A stretch of DNA of 64,000 bases, from contig NZ_JACHCZ010000001.1 in assembly GCF_014207255.1 (NCBI RefSeq), forward strand, positions 2,285,378 to 2,349,377, written 5' to 3'. This document shows positions 26,811 to 36,600 of this stretch, piece by piece. The translations under genes and the position numbers were made by a program. The DNA is from Pseudomonas sp. JAI120. Lineage in GTDB: Bacteria; Pseudomonadota; Gammaproteobacteria; Pseudomonadales; Pseudomonadaceae. The notes under the pieces were generated by a model. The model was given only the letters and a program-made list of their open reading frames with translations, had not been told where the DNA came from and made no database searches. Position 1 is the stretch's first letter. Every line of letters begins with the position of its first letter.

Positions 26811-28238
26811 ATGTCTGAATCTCCCGGAAAACTTCGATTGGGTGCACTGGTTGCACTTGTCGTCGGCTCAATGATTGGCGGCGGGATCTTCTCTCTGCCG
26901 CAAAACATGGCCGCCAGTGCCGATGTTGGCGCGGTATTGATCGGTTGGGTAATTACCGCCGTGGGCATGCTGACCCTGGCGTTTGTCTTCCAGACCCTGG
27001 CCAACCGCAAACCTGATCTGGACGGCGGTGTTTACGCCTACGCCAAGGCCGGCTTCGGTGACTACATGGGCTTTTCGTCAGCCTGGGGTTACTGGATCAG
27101 CGCCTGGCTGGGCAACGTCGGTTACTTCGTCCTCCTATTCAGCACCCTCGGTTATTTCTTCCCGATTTTCGGTGAAGGTAATACGCCTGCGGCGGTGATT
27201 GGCGCGTCGGTCTTACTGTGGGCCGTGCACTTTCTGGTGCTGCGCGGGATCAAGGAAGCGGCGTTCATCAACCTGGTGACCACGGTCGCCAAGGTGGTGC
27301 CGCTGGTGCTGTTCGTATTGATCGCCGTGTTCGCGTTCAAGCTGGACATCTTCACCGCTGACATCTGGGGCGTGAAAAACCCGGACCTGGGCAGCGTGAT
27401 GAACCAAGTGCGCAACATGATGCTGGTCACCGTGTGGGTGTTCATCGGTATCGAAGGCGCGAGCATCTTCTCGGCCCGTGCTGAAAAACGCAGCGACGTC
27501 GGCAAGGCCACGGTGATCGGCTTTATCACCGTGCTGTTGTTCCTGATGCTGGTGAACGTGCTGTCCCTGGGCATCATGACCCAACCGGAATTGGCCAAGC
27601 TGCAGAACCCGTCGATGGCCGCCGTGCTGGAACATGTGGTGGGCCACTGGGGTGCGGTGCTGATCAGCGTCGGCTTGATCATCTCGTTGCTGGGGGCGCT
27701 GCTGTCGTGGGTGCTGCTGTGTGCGGAGATCATGTTCGCCGCCGCCAAGGACCACACCATGCCGGAGTTCCTGCGCAAGGAAAACGCCAACCACGTGCCG
27801 GCCAACGCCCTGTGGCTGACCAACGCCATGGTCCAGATATTCCTGGTGATCACGCTGTTTTCCGCCAGTACCTACCTGTCGCTGATCTACCTCGCCACCT
27901 CGATGATCCTGGTGCCTTACCTGTGGTCGGCGGCCTACGCGCTGCTGCTGGCGGTGCGCGGCGAAACCTACGAAAACGCCCTCAAAGAGCGCAGGAAAGA
28001 CCTGTTCATCGGCGCGGTTTCGCTGATCTACGCGGTCTGGCTGCTCTATGCCGGCGGCACCAAGTACCTGCTGTTGTCCGCCCTGCTCTATGCCCCCGGC
28101 GCGATCCTGTTCGCCAAGGCCAAGCATGAACTGGGCAAACCGATTTTCACCAACGTCGAGAAGCTGATTTTCGCTGCGGTAGTCATTGGCGCCCTGGTGG
28201 CTGCCTATGGTCTCTACGACGGCTTCCTGACTCTGTAA
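26811..28238 (+). CDS. arcD: Arginine/ornithine antiporter ArcD
   Basis: 475-residue inner-membrane antiporter, first gene of the arginine deiminase operon. It imports arginine and exports ornithine, so that each turn yields one ATP from carbamoyl phosphate. The ATG at 26811 follows TGGAG at 26799-26803; the frame is open upstream without a ribosome site. About twelve helices begin at LRLGALVALVVGSMIGG. Length equals the divergent paralogue. Confidence 0.93.
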   Translation: MSESPGKLRLGALVALVVGSMIGGGIFSLPQNMAASADVGAVLIGWVITAVGMLTLAFVFQTLANRKPDLDGGVYAYAKAGFGDYMGFSSAWGYWISAWLGNVGYFVLLFSTLGYFFPIFGEGNTPAAVIGASVLLWAVHFLVLRGIKEAAFINLVTTVAKVVPLVLFVLIAVFAFKLDIFTADIWGVKNPDLGSVMNQVRNMMLVTVWVFIGIEGASIFSARAEKRSDVGKATVIGFITVLLFLMLVNVLSLGIMTQPELAKLQNPSMAAVLEHVVGHWGAVLISVGLIISLLGALLSWVLLCAEIMFAAAKDHTMPEFLRKENANHVPANALWLTNAMVQIFLVITLFSASTYLSLIYLATSMILVPYLWSAAYALLLAVRGETYENALKERRKDLFIGAVSLIYAVWLLYAGGTKYLLLSALLYAPGAILFAKAKHELGKPIFTNVEKLIFAAVVIGALVAAYGLYDGFLTL

Positions 28239-28262
28239 TTGTTGTTCCTTGGAGGATCTGTA

Positions 28263-29519
28263 ATGACCACGGAAAAAGTGAAGTACGGCGTACATTCCGA
28301 AGCCGGCAAACTGCGCAAAGTCATGGTGTGCTCCCCAGGTTTGGCCCACCAACGGCTGACCCCTAACAACTGCGATGAATTGCTGTTCGACGATGTGTTG
28401 TGGGTGGCCCAGGCCAAGCGCGACCATTTCGACTTTGTGACCAAGATGCGCGAGCGGGATATTGATGTGCTGGAAATGCACAACCTGCTGACCGACATCG
28501 TTGCGAACCCCGAGGCCCTGGACTGGATCCTGGAACGCAAGATCACCTCCAACACCGTGGGCCTGGGCCTGGTCGAGGAAGTCAGCTCCTGGCTGCGCAG
28601 CCTTGAGCCGCGCAAGATTGCCGAGTTCCTGATCGGTGGCGTGTCGGCCGATGACCTGCCGAGCAGCTTCGGTGGCAAGACCATCGAGATGTTCCGCGAC
28701 TTCCTCGGCCACGCCAGTTTCATTCTGCCGCCGCTGCCCAACACCCAGTTCACCCGCGACACCACCTGCTGGATCTACGGCGGTGTGACGCTCAACCCGA
28801 TGTACTGGCCGGCGCGACGCCAGGAAACCCTGCTGGCCAGCGCCATCTACAAATTCCACCCTGAGTTCACCAACGCGGACTTCCAGATCTGGTACGGCGA
28901 CCCCGACCAGGAACACGGTGCCGCCACGCTCGAAGGTGGTGACGTCATGCCGATTGGCAATGGCGTGGTGTTGATCGGCATGGGCGAGCGCTCGTCCCAC
29001 CAGGCCATCGGCCAACTGGCGCGCAACCTGTTCAAGAACAAAGCCGTGGAACGGGTGATCGTTGCCGGCCTGCCGAAATCCCGCGCGGCGATGCACCTGG
29101 ACACCGTGTTCAGCTTCTGCGACCGCGACCTGGTGACCATCTTCCCCGAAGTGGTCAACCAGATCGTGCCCTTCACCCTGCGCCCTGACGAGAGCAAGCC
29201 CCACGGCATCGACATTCAGCGGGAGAAAACCAACTTCCTCGAAACCGTGGCCGCTGCGCTCAACCTCAAGGCCCTGCGCGTGGTCGAGACCGGCGGCAAC
29301 AGCTTCGCCGCCGAACGCGAGCAGTGGGACGACGGCAACAACGTGGTGGCCTTGGAGCCTGGCGTGGTGATCGGCTACGACCGCAACACCTACACCAACA
29401 CCCTGTTGCGCAAGGCTGGCGTGGAAGTCATCACCATCAGCGCCGGTGAACTCGGCCGTGGCCGTGGCGGCGGCCACTGCATGACCTGCCCGATCATCCG
29501 CGACCCTATCGACTATTAA
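28263..29519 (+). CDS. arcA: Arginine deiminase
   Basis: 418 residues, the same as P. aeruginosa ArcA. It hydrolyses arginine to citrulline and ammonia. Catalytic residues visible include Asp in FTRDTTCW, the Glu/His pair with His in AAMHLDTVF, and nucleophile Cys in [13 protein letters not shown] near the C-terminus. The start at 28263 has GGAGGA at 28251-28256. It follows arcD by 24 bases. Confidence 0.97.
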   Translation: MTTEKVKYGVHSEAGKLRKVMVCSPGLAHQRLTPNNCDELLFDDVLWVAQAKRDHFDFVTKMRERDIDVLEMHNLLTDIVANPEALDWILERKITSNTVGLGLVEEVSSWLRSLEPRKIAEFLIGGVSADDLPSSFGGKTIEMFRDFLGHASFILPPLPNTQFTRDTTCWIYGGVTLNPMYWPARRQETLLASAIYKFHPEFTNADFQIWYGDPDQEHGAATLEGGDVMPIGNGVVLIGMGERSSHQAIGQLARNLFKNKAVERVIVAGLPKSRAAMHLDTVFSFCDRDLVTIFPEVVNQIVPFTLRPDESKPHGIDIQREKTNFLETVAAALNLKALRVVETGGNSFAAEREQWDDGNNVVALEPGVVIGYDRNTYTNTLLRKAGVEVITISAGELGRGRGGGHCMTCPIIRDPIDY

Positions 29520-29531
29520 GGAGATTCCATC

Positions 29532-30542
29532 ATGGCTTTCAATATGCGCAACCGCAGCCTACTGTCGCTGATGCACCACACCACCCGCGAACTGAATTAC
29601 CTGCTGGACCTGTCCCGCGACCTCAAGCGCGCCAAATACACCGGCACCGAGCGTCCGCACCTGCAAGGCAAGAACATCGCGCTGATCTTCGAAAAAACCT
29701 CGACCCGCACCCGTTGCGCCTTCGAAGTGGCAGCCCACGACCAGGGCGCCCACGTCACCTACATCGACCCGGTGTCGTCGCAGATCGGCCACAAAGAAAG
29801 CATGAAAGACACCGCCCGCGTCCTTGGCCGCATGTTCGACGCCATTGAGTACCGTGGCTTCGAGCAGGAAATCGTCGAAGAGCTGGCCAAGTTCGCCGGC
29901 GTGCCGGTGTTCAACGGCCTCACCGCCGAATTCCACCCGACCCAAATGATCGCCGACACCCTGACCATGCGCGAGCACAGCGACAAGCCGCTGCATGACA
30001 TCAGCTACGCCTACCTGGGTGACGCGCGCTATAACATGGGTAACTCGCTGCTGATGATCGGCGCCAAGCTCGGCATGGACGTGCGTATCGGCGCGCCGAA
30101 AGCCCTGTGGCCCCACGAAGACTTCATCAAACAGTGCCAGGCATTCGCCGAGGAAAGCGGCGCACGCATCACCATGACCGAAGACCCGAAAGAAGCCGTC
30201 AAAGGCGTGGACTTCATCCACACCGATATCTGGGTGTCCATGGGTGAGCCCGTGGAAGCGTGGGACGAACGCATCGAGCAACTGCTGCCGTACCAGGTCA
30301 ACGCCAAGATGATGAAGGCCTCGGGCAACCCTCGGGTGAAATTCATGCACTGCCTGCCGGCGTTCCACAACAGCGAAACCAAGGTCGGCAAGGACATCGC
30401 CGCACGTTATCCGAACCTGGCCAATGGGGTGGAAGTGACCGAGGAAGTCTTCGAGTCGCCGGCCAACATCGCTTTTGAGCAAGCGGAAAACCGCATGCAC
30501 ACCATCAAGGCGATCCTGGTGTCGGCACTCGCGGATATCTAA
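29532..30542 (+). CDS. arcB: Catabolic ornithine carbamoyltransferase
   Basis: 336 residues, equal to P. aeruginosa ArcB. It phosphorolyses citrulline to ornithine and carbamoyl phosphate. The carbamoyl-phosphate loop [16 protein letters not shown] and the ornithine-site motif HCLPAFHN are all present. It starts 12 bases after arcA with AAGGAG before the ATG. A REP doublet follows it. Confidence 0.97.
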   Translation: MAFNMRNRSLLSLMHHTTRELNYLLDLSRDLKRAKYTGTERPHLQGKNIALIFEKTSTRTRCAFEVAAHDQGAHVTYIDPVSSQIGHKESMKDTARVLGRMFDAIEYRGFEQEIVEELAKFAGVPVFNGLTAEFHPTQMIADTLTMREHSDKPLHDISYAYLGDARYNMGNSLLMIGAKLGMDVRIGAPKALWPHEDFIKQCQAFAEESGARITMTEDPKEAVKGVDFIHTDIWVSMGEPVEAWDERIEQLLPYQVNAKMMKASGNPRVKFMHCLPAFHNSETKVGKDIAARYPNLANGVEVTEEVFESPANIAFEQAENRMHTIKAILVSALADI

Positions 30543-30559
30543 AGGCTACACGGGTCAAG

Positions 30560-30664
30560 TGTGGGAGGGGCGGTGCGACGATTCGACTTGCCCCCGATGG
30601 CGGCGGATCAGCTACAGATAAGTTGCCTGACATACCGCTATCGGGAGCAAGCCCCCTCCCACAT
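30560..30664. repeat. REP doublet inside the arc operon (between arcB and arcC)
   Basis: The right copy is a standard CGGGAGCAAGCCCCCTCCCACA unit on the minus strand. The left copy (from 30561) carries about 16 extra bases between GTGGGAGGGG and CTTGCCCCCGAT. The element occupies nearly all of the 158-base arcB-arcC gap, so the transcript should carry it as a large hairpin. Confidence 0.85.
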
Positions 30665-30700
30665 TGGCCTCTGTGTTCACACCCATAGAAGGATTGCATT

Positions 30701-31630
30701 ATGCGCATCGTCGTAGCTCTGGGCGGCAACGCCCTCCTGCGCCGTGGTGAACCCATGACCGCAGACAACCAACGCGCCAATATCCGTATCGCCACCGAAC
30801 AGATCGCCAAGATCCATGCCGGCAACGAGCTGGTCATCGCCCACGGCAATGGCCCGCAGGTCGGCCTGCTGTCGTTGCAGGCGGCCGCCTACACCAGCGT
30901 TTCGCCTTACCCGCTGGACGTGCTGGGTGCCGAGACCGAAGGCATGATCGGCTACATCATCGAACAGGAGCTGGGCAACCTGCTGGACTTCGAAGTGCCA
31001 TTCGCTACCCTGCTCACCCAGGTGGAAGTGGACGCCAAGGACCCGGCCTTCCAGAACCCGACCAAGCCCATCGGCCCGGTGTACTCCAAGGCCGAAGCGG
31101 AAAAACTCGCCGCCGAGAAAGGCTGGGCCATCGCCCCGGATGGCGACAAATATCGCCGTGTCGTGGCCAGTCCACGGCCCAAACGCATCTTTGAGATTCG
31201 CCCGATCAAGTGGCTGCTGGAAAAAAACGCCATCGTGATCTGCGCCGGTGGTGGCGGTATCCCGACCATGTACGGTGAAGACGGCAAGCTCAAGGGCATC
31301 GAAGCCGTGATCGACAAAGACCTGTGCTCCTCGTTGCTGGCCTCGCAACTGGACGCCGATTTGCTGGTGATAGCCACCGACGTCAACGCCGCGTTTATCG
31401 ACTTCGGCAAGCCGACGCAAAAAGCCATCGGCCAGGCCCACCCCGATGACATGGAAAAACTCGGCTTCGCCGCCGGCTCCATGGGGCCCAAGGTGCAAGC
31501 CGCCTGCGAGTTCGCCCGCCAGACTGGCAAAACCGCGGTGATCGGTTCACTCTCCGACATCGAAGCCATCGTCCAGGGCAGCGCCGGCACGCGCATCAGC
31601 ACGGCAACACCTGGCATCACCTATCTGTGA
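30701..31630 (+). CDS. arcC: Carbamate kinase
   Basis: 309-residue enzyme that transfers the phosphate of carbamoyl phosphate to ADP, the ATP-yielding step. The N-terminal [11 protein letters not shown], then [21 protein letters not shown] and [11 protein letters not shown] are the substrate and nucleotide loops of amino-acid-kinase-fold carbamate kinases. Its ribosome site (AGAAGGAT) lies just after the REP doublet. Confidence 0.96.
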   Translation: MRIVVALGGNALLRRGEPMTADNQRANIRIATEQIAKIHAGNELVIAHGNGPQVGLLSLQAAAYTSVSPYPLDVLGAETEGMIGYIIEQELGNLLDFEVPFATLLTQVEVDAKDPAFQNPTKPIGPVYSKAEAEKLAAEKGWAIAPDGDKYRRVVASPRPKRIFEIRPIKWLLEKNAIVICAGGGGIPTMYGEDGKLKGIEAVIDKDLCSSLLASQLDADLLVIATDVNAAFIDFGKPTQKAIGQAHPDDMEKLGFAAGSMGPKVQAACEFARQTGKTAVIGSLSDIEAIVQGSAGTRISTATPGITYL

Positions 31631-31648
31631 AGTAGAGGAGATACGCCT

Positions 31649-32011
31649 ATGGCCACCTTTGAACCCGGTCACCTGCACGTCGAACGTCACGCCCTTAACA
31701 AGGACGACTACAGCTACAACCTGTGCATCGATTACGAAGTCAGCCAGGATCCAAAGGAAGGCAAGGGCATGCTGTTCAAGCTGCACGGCTCGGTGCAGGG
31801 CAAGGACCTCAAGGAGGAGTTCTTCTTGCCCAAGGACCAGGCATTCGACTTCGCCCGGCATGCGATGAACATCGCGCAGAAGTATGGGATGCCGAAGACG
31901 GCCGTGCTCAATGGTTCGATGCACAAGCAGTACGACCAGATGTTCGAGGATGTGCGGCATCAGCTGGATGTGAAATCGGGCGATCCGGTCAAACCCGAAC
32001 ACCTGGAATAA
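31649..32011 (+). CDS. DUF5064 family protein
   Basis: 120-residue soluble protein with AGGAG before the ATG, 18 bases after arcC and probably in the arc transcript. It begins MATFEPGHLHVERHALN and lacks membrane segments or a known active site. It resembles a Pseudomonas family of unknown function (DUF5064). A link with arginine catabolism rests only on position. Confidence 0.72.
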   Translation: MATFEPGHLHVERHALNKDDYSYNLCIDYEVSQDPKEGKGMLFKLHGSVQGKDLKEEFFLPKDQAFDFARHAMNIAQKYGMPKTAVLNGSMHKQYDQMFEDVRHQLDVKSGDPVKPEHLE

Positions 32012-32032
32012 CTGACAAAACTCTGCTCCAAC

Positions 32033-32066
32033 TGTGGGAGGGGGCAAGCCCCCTCTCACATTTTTT
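32033..32066 (+). terminator. Collapsed REP hairpin acting as terminator of the arc operon
   Basis: TGTGGGAGGGGGC and a matching CCCCCTCTCACA arm are joined by only a few bases and followed by six T. The sequence is the two outer ends of a REP doublet fused together, forming a classic intrinsic terminator 22 bases after the DUF5064 stop. Confidence 0.8.
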
Positions 32067-32127
32067 GATCTCTATCGCCTGTCAGGCATACTTGCCGCCT
32101 CTCGCTCCCCAGAATTGTTAGCGCCCC

Positions 32128-33636
32128 ATGCGTATCCACGTCAGCTTCATCGACCGCGTCGGCATTACCCAGGAAGTCCTGGCCTTGCTTGGTGGGCGCA
32201 ATCTCAACCTGGATGCGGTGGAAATGGTGCCGCCCAACGTCTACATCGACGCCCCGACGCTCAGCGCCGAGGTGCTCGAAGAGCTGCGCGACGCGCTGTT
32301 CAGCGTGCACGGCGTACAAGCCGTAACGGTAGTGGATATCCTTCCCGGCCAACGCCGCCACCTGCAACTCGACGCCCTGCTGGCGGCCATGACCGACCCG
32401 GTGCTGGCCCTGGACAGTGCGGGCAAGATCCTGCTGGCCAACCCGGCAATGATTGCACTGTACGGGCGCGAGCCAGCGGGGGAAAGCATCGCCGAGCTGT
32501 TCAATGACCCGGCATTACTGGACACCTTGCTGGAACAGGGCTTTCGCCTGCCCCTGCGCGAGATCAGCGTCAACGGCCAGACCCTCTTGCTGGACGCCAC
32601 GCCGATCACCGATGCCGGCGCCCTGCTCACCCTGTACCAACCCAACCGCATCGGCGAACAACTGTCGGCGCTGCACCACGATCATGCCGAAGGCTTTGAT
32701 GCGCTGCTGGGCGAGTCCCCGGTGATCCGCACGCTCAAGGCACGCGCACAACGGGTGGCCGCACTCGATGCTCCGCTGTTGATCCAGGGCGAAACCGGCA
32801 CCGGCAAGGAGTTGGTGGCGCGGGCCTGCCACGCCATCAGCGCACGCCACAGTGCGCCGTTTTTGGCGTTGAACTGCGCGGCGCTGCCGGAGAATCTCGC
32901 CGAGAGTGAATTGTTCGGTTACGCCCCCGGCGCCTTTACCGGCGCCCAACGCGGCGGCAAGCCAGGGCTGATGGAGCTGGCCAACCAGGGCACGGTATTT
33001 CTCGATGAAATCGGCGAAATGTCGCCCTATTTGCAAGCCAAGCTGCTGCGTTTTCTCAACGACGGCAGCTTCCGCCGGGTGGGCGGCGACCGCGAAGTGA
33101 AGGTCAATGTGCGCATCCTCAGCGCCACCCACCGCGACCTGGAAAAAATGGTCAGCGAAGGCACCTTCCGCGAAGACCTGTTCTATCGCCTCAACGTGCT
33201 CAACGTCGAAGTTCCGCCCCTGCGTGAACGCGGCCAGGACATCCTGCTGCTGGCCCGCTACTTCATGCAGCAGGCCTGTGCGCAGATCCAGCGCCCGGTG
33301 TGCCGCCTGGCGCCCGGCACCTATCCGGCGCTGTTGGGTAACCGTTGGCCGGGCAATGTGCGCCAGCTGCAGAACGTGATCTTCCGCGCCGCCGCCATCT
33401 GCGAAAGCAGCCTGGTGGACATCGGTGACCTGGACATCGCCGGCACCTCCGTGGCCCGCCAGAACGACGGCGAAGTCGATAGCCTGGAACAGGCCGTCGA
33501 GGACTTCGAGCGCAGCCTGCTGGAGAAGCTCTACGTCAGTTACCCCTCGACCCGGCAGTTGGCCAGCCGCCTGCAAACCTCACACACCGCCATCGCTCAC
33601 CGCTTGCGCAAGTACGGCATTCCCGGAAAACCCTGA
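32128..33636 (+). CDS. gcsR: Sigma-54-dependent TyrR-type activator GcsR of the glycine cleavage operon
   Basis: 502-residue enhancer-binding protein. An ACT domain (1-75) is the likely glycine sensor; a PAS domain follows (about 80-165). The AAA+ domain has Walker A GETGTGKE (221-228), the sigma-54 contact loop GAFTGA (269-274) and Walker B TVFLDEIGE. A TyrR-type helix-turn-helix ends the protein (RQLASRLQTSHTAIAHRLRKYG). In P. aeruginosa GcsR (PA2449) activates gcvH2-gcvP2-glyA2-sdaA-gcvT2 in response to glycine. Here it lies 5 kb before the same operon, with matching sites there. No Shine-Dalgarno is obvious at the ATG. Confidence 0.88.
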   Translation: MRIHVSFIDRVGITQEVLALLGGRNLNLDAVEMVPPNVYIDAPTLSAEVLEELRDALFSVHGVQAVTVVDILPGQRRHLQLDALLAAMTDPVLALDSAGKILLANPAMIALYGREPAGESIAELFNDPALLDTLLEQGFRLPLREISVNGQTLLLDATPITDAGALLTLYQPNRIGEQLSALHHDHAEGFDALLGESPVIRTLKARAQRVAALDAPLLIQGETGTGKELVARACHAISARHSAPFLALNCAALPENLAESELFGYAPGAFTGAQRGGKPGLMELANQGTVFLDEIGEMSPYLQAKLLRFLNDGSFRRVGGDREVKVNVRILSATHRDLEKMVSEGTFREDLFYRLNVLNVEVPPLRERGQDILLLARYFMQQACAQIQRPVCRLAPGTYPALLGNRWPGNVRQLQNVIFRAAAICESSLVDIGDLDIAGTSVARQNDGEVDSLEQAVEDFERSLLEKLYVSYPSTRQLASRLQTSHTAIAHRLRKYGIPGKP

Positions 33637-33645
33637 GCGCCTGCA

Positions 33646-36600
33646 TCACCAGAACGCACGCCGGCCACGATGCTTGATAACGCCGGCAGCGCTGAAAAAC
33701 AGCTGCGCGGCCATGGGCGGGCTGATGCGCGAATAATAGATCGCGATGGCCTCACTGTCGGTTTTGTCGAGCAGGCTGCGAAAACTCATGAAGCGCTGCT
33801 CCGGCCTTTTCAGATGGCCGGCGTTGTAGGGTAAATCGGGGTCCGTGGGCGATGAATAATGAAAGTGCGCATAAGCCAGGACCTTGCCCTGCCTGTCCTT
33901 GACCACATACTCCTGCAGGAAATCATCCACCCGCTTGAGCGCAATACGCCCCTCGATGCGCAGTATCTGCACCTGGTCCCGGGCCAGGAGCCAGGCAATC
34001 CCATCCTCATCGGGCGGCAAGCGCTTGATCATCTCGATGCGCAACGCTCGACCCTGCTCCAGAGAGTGGCTGGCGGCCTGTTCCAATTCAGCGAGCAGCG
34101 CCTGGGCCGCGGTATCCGGCGTTGACGGCAGCGCCTTGCGAATCTTTTCGGCAACCGCCTTGATGCCCTCGGACTGCCGCGTCAACCGGGCTTCGACGCT
34201 GGCCGGCAGCTTGGCACTGCGCGCTTCGTCGCGGGTCTGCTGCAGCACCAGCGGTGCTCTGGCCAACAAGCGGCGCGCGTCGGCCTTGAGGTTTTCCAGG
34301 GAGCGCGTCGGCCGCGGCACCACGGCGCCAGCCGGTGTGATCGCTTCGAACGCATCCGAGCCCGGCTGCTGATGCAGGCTCACCACCACGGCCTGGTCAA
34401 TCGGGTTGATGACATCAACGATGTCTTCGGTCGCTTCCGGCGTGCGGGCGCGAACCCGCCCCAATTGATAGCGCTTCTTCGAATCGCGGATCAGCCGTTG
34501 ATCGGCTTCAAGGGGGCGTACCCGGCAGGGCTGAGGGTTGCGCTCGTGCTCACGCAGCAGCTTCGCCAGGGCGATTCTCGACTCCTGTTCCAGGCTGAGG
34601 ATCGTGGCTTCCACCGGCACCTCGACATCCCCATGGATCAATTCCGGCGCGGCGGAACGGTATTCATCCAGGAGCGCCAGGGTTTTGGCGTATTCGTGCA
34701 GCACCGCCCGGGTGCCCTCGATACGCTGCTGCACACTCAGCACGCCTGGCTCATCGATGGTTTTCTGGGACTGGGCCGACTGGATCGCCTCATCCATGGC
34801 CGCGTCGATCCGACTGAAGTCGTCCTGCTCTTCAGGCAGGGGCCGCCGGCGCCACAGCTGCTCCTTGAGCACCTGCAACTGCACGGTCCGCCAGCCCAAT
34901 GGCTGCCCGTACGAGGACGGTTGCAACTCACCGGTATATGACTTGTAGGCAGGAATGCTGAGCAACCGCTCGTAATTGACCCGCTCCCAGAAGCTCAGGT
35001 TGACCATCTTGTCGTGAAACTCGCCGATCCTGCGGCTCTCTTCGGTCAAGATTCCGATAACCGCCTGGGCCGCGGTCGCGTCCTGCCCCGACAGTTGCGC
35101 GAGATGCGCTTCGGAAAACTGCTCCTCGCGGCGACTGAAGGTCAGCACGAACATCTGCCGGCGCAGGTTCAGCACGATATCTTCCAACTGCAGGCACTGT
35201 TCCCGTTCAAAGCCGTCCAGGGGCTTGTTGGCGTTTCTGCGCATAAGCACATTGAGTTTTTTCTGTTGCGCATCGGTCTTTTTTTCCAATTCGCGCAGGT
35301 AGCGCGCCCTGGCATCGCGCCGGTGCTGCTCGGTGAAGGCCGCCTCGGAGGTCAGGTGCGCCTTCTCACACAGGTCTTCGGCCGCAGTCACGACACGCTC
35401 GAGGCTCTGCAATTCGTTGCTTGCCGCGCTGTATTCGCGCTCAAGCTCAAGCTTTTGCTGCTCGATGTGGGCACGCCGCTGGGCCACCGTGCTCTTTGGC
35501 TGCCCGCCAACCAGGCGCAGGCCCAGGTCGACTTTCCAGACCCCATGGGCATCCTTGCCCAGCCACGGACCGAGACGCTGGGGTTGCCGCAGATCGACGA
35601 CCCGCCAGCCATCCTTGACCGCGCTCAGGCCATACACTTTGCTGTCTATCAACGTGTAAGGCTCCTGACGGGCCGCGCCACTGTCGCCCTGTACCAGCAG
35701 ACTACCGCGCACCGGGCTCGCCGCCGAGGCCAGCGTCGGCGAGTCGGGCCAGCGCTCGCCCTGCCTGGGTGACCATTGGAACGTCTCGAGCTGGGCACGC
35801 TGCTGGGTCGTAAGCCTGGACCTTGAGTTGGCCCAGGAAAAATCCATTGCCGTGACGTCGGCGAATGAACGCTGCCAGGCAAACGTCGACGCCGAGTGGC
35901 GCGTGTGGCTGACCGGGATCGCGTCACGGGCCTGGGCACTGCCAGGATTCAGGCGTAACCGTTGATCCAGCGTGACCACAGGGCTCATCAGCAGGCCGGC
36001 CACGCTGCCGATCAACTCGGCGAAGGCATTGGCGGAATCTTCGCGGCTGGTCTCAACCGGCAGCGCCAGCACCGTGCGGAACGTCCTGAAGGTTTGGGAC
36101 AACCAGCCCGCCACCGCCACCGGCCCCCTGACCATCGGCAAAAGCGCATTGAACACTTGCCACAGATCATTCTTGAACAGGGTCCAACGCAGCGCCTCGT
36201 TGGAAACCGACTGTTTGACGGCGCGCTGCCACAGGTCTCTGGCGTTTTCATCGAAGACGCTCTCAAGGAACTCGCCATGCACCGGTTCGTCACTCAACAA
36301 CGCCGGGCTCGATGCGGGCAGCACGTCGAACTCATCGCCCTGCAGCACACGCTGGACATGAGGACGAAGAAAACCGCCGTTGGCAAACAGAGCGCGGCTG
36401 TTCTCCGGTAAACGCTGCAGCACCACGCGTTGAAGATCGCCGCCCACCGTTGCGATCTCGTCGAGCAACGCCTGGCGGCTGGGGAACTGTTGCAGCACCG
36501 CGTCGGTTTGATCCGGCCGATAGAGAATATGCGGCAACGTGCTGTTGTCGCGGGGACCGATGACAAACAGGTTGTGCGCTTGATGGGCCAGCCCGCCTGC

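Noticed and set aside
27213..29477. 754-codon minus-strand frame over arcD and arcA
   Set aside because: Antisense shadow of conserved genes; GC-rich codons leave this frame open by chance.
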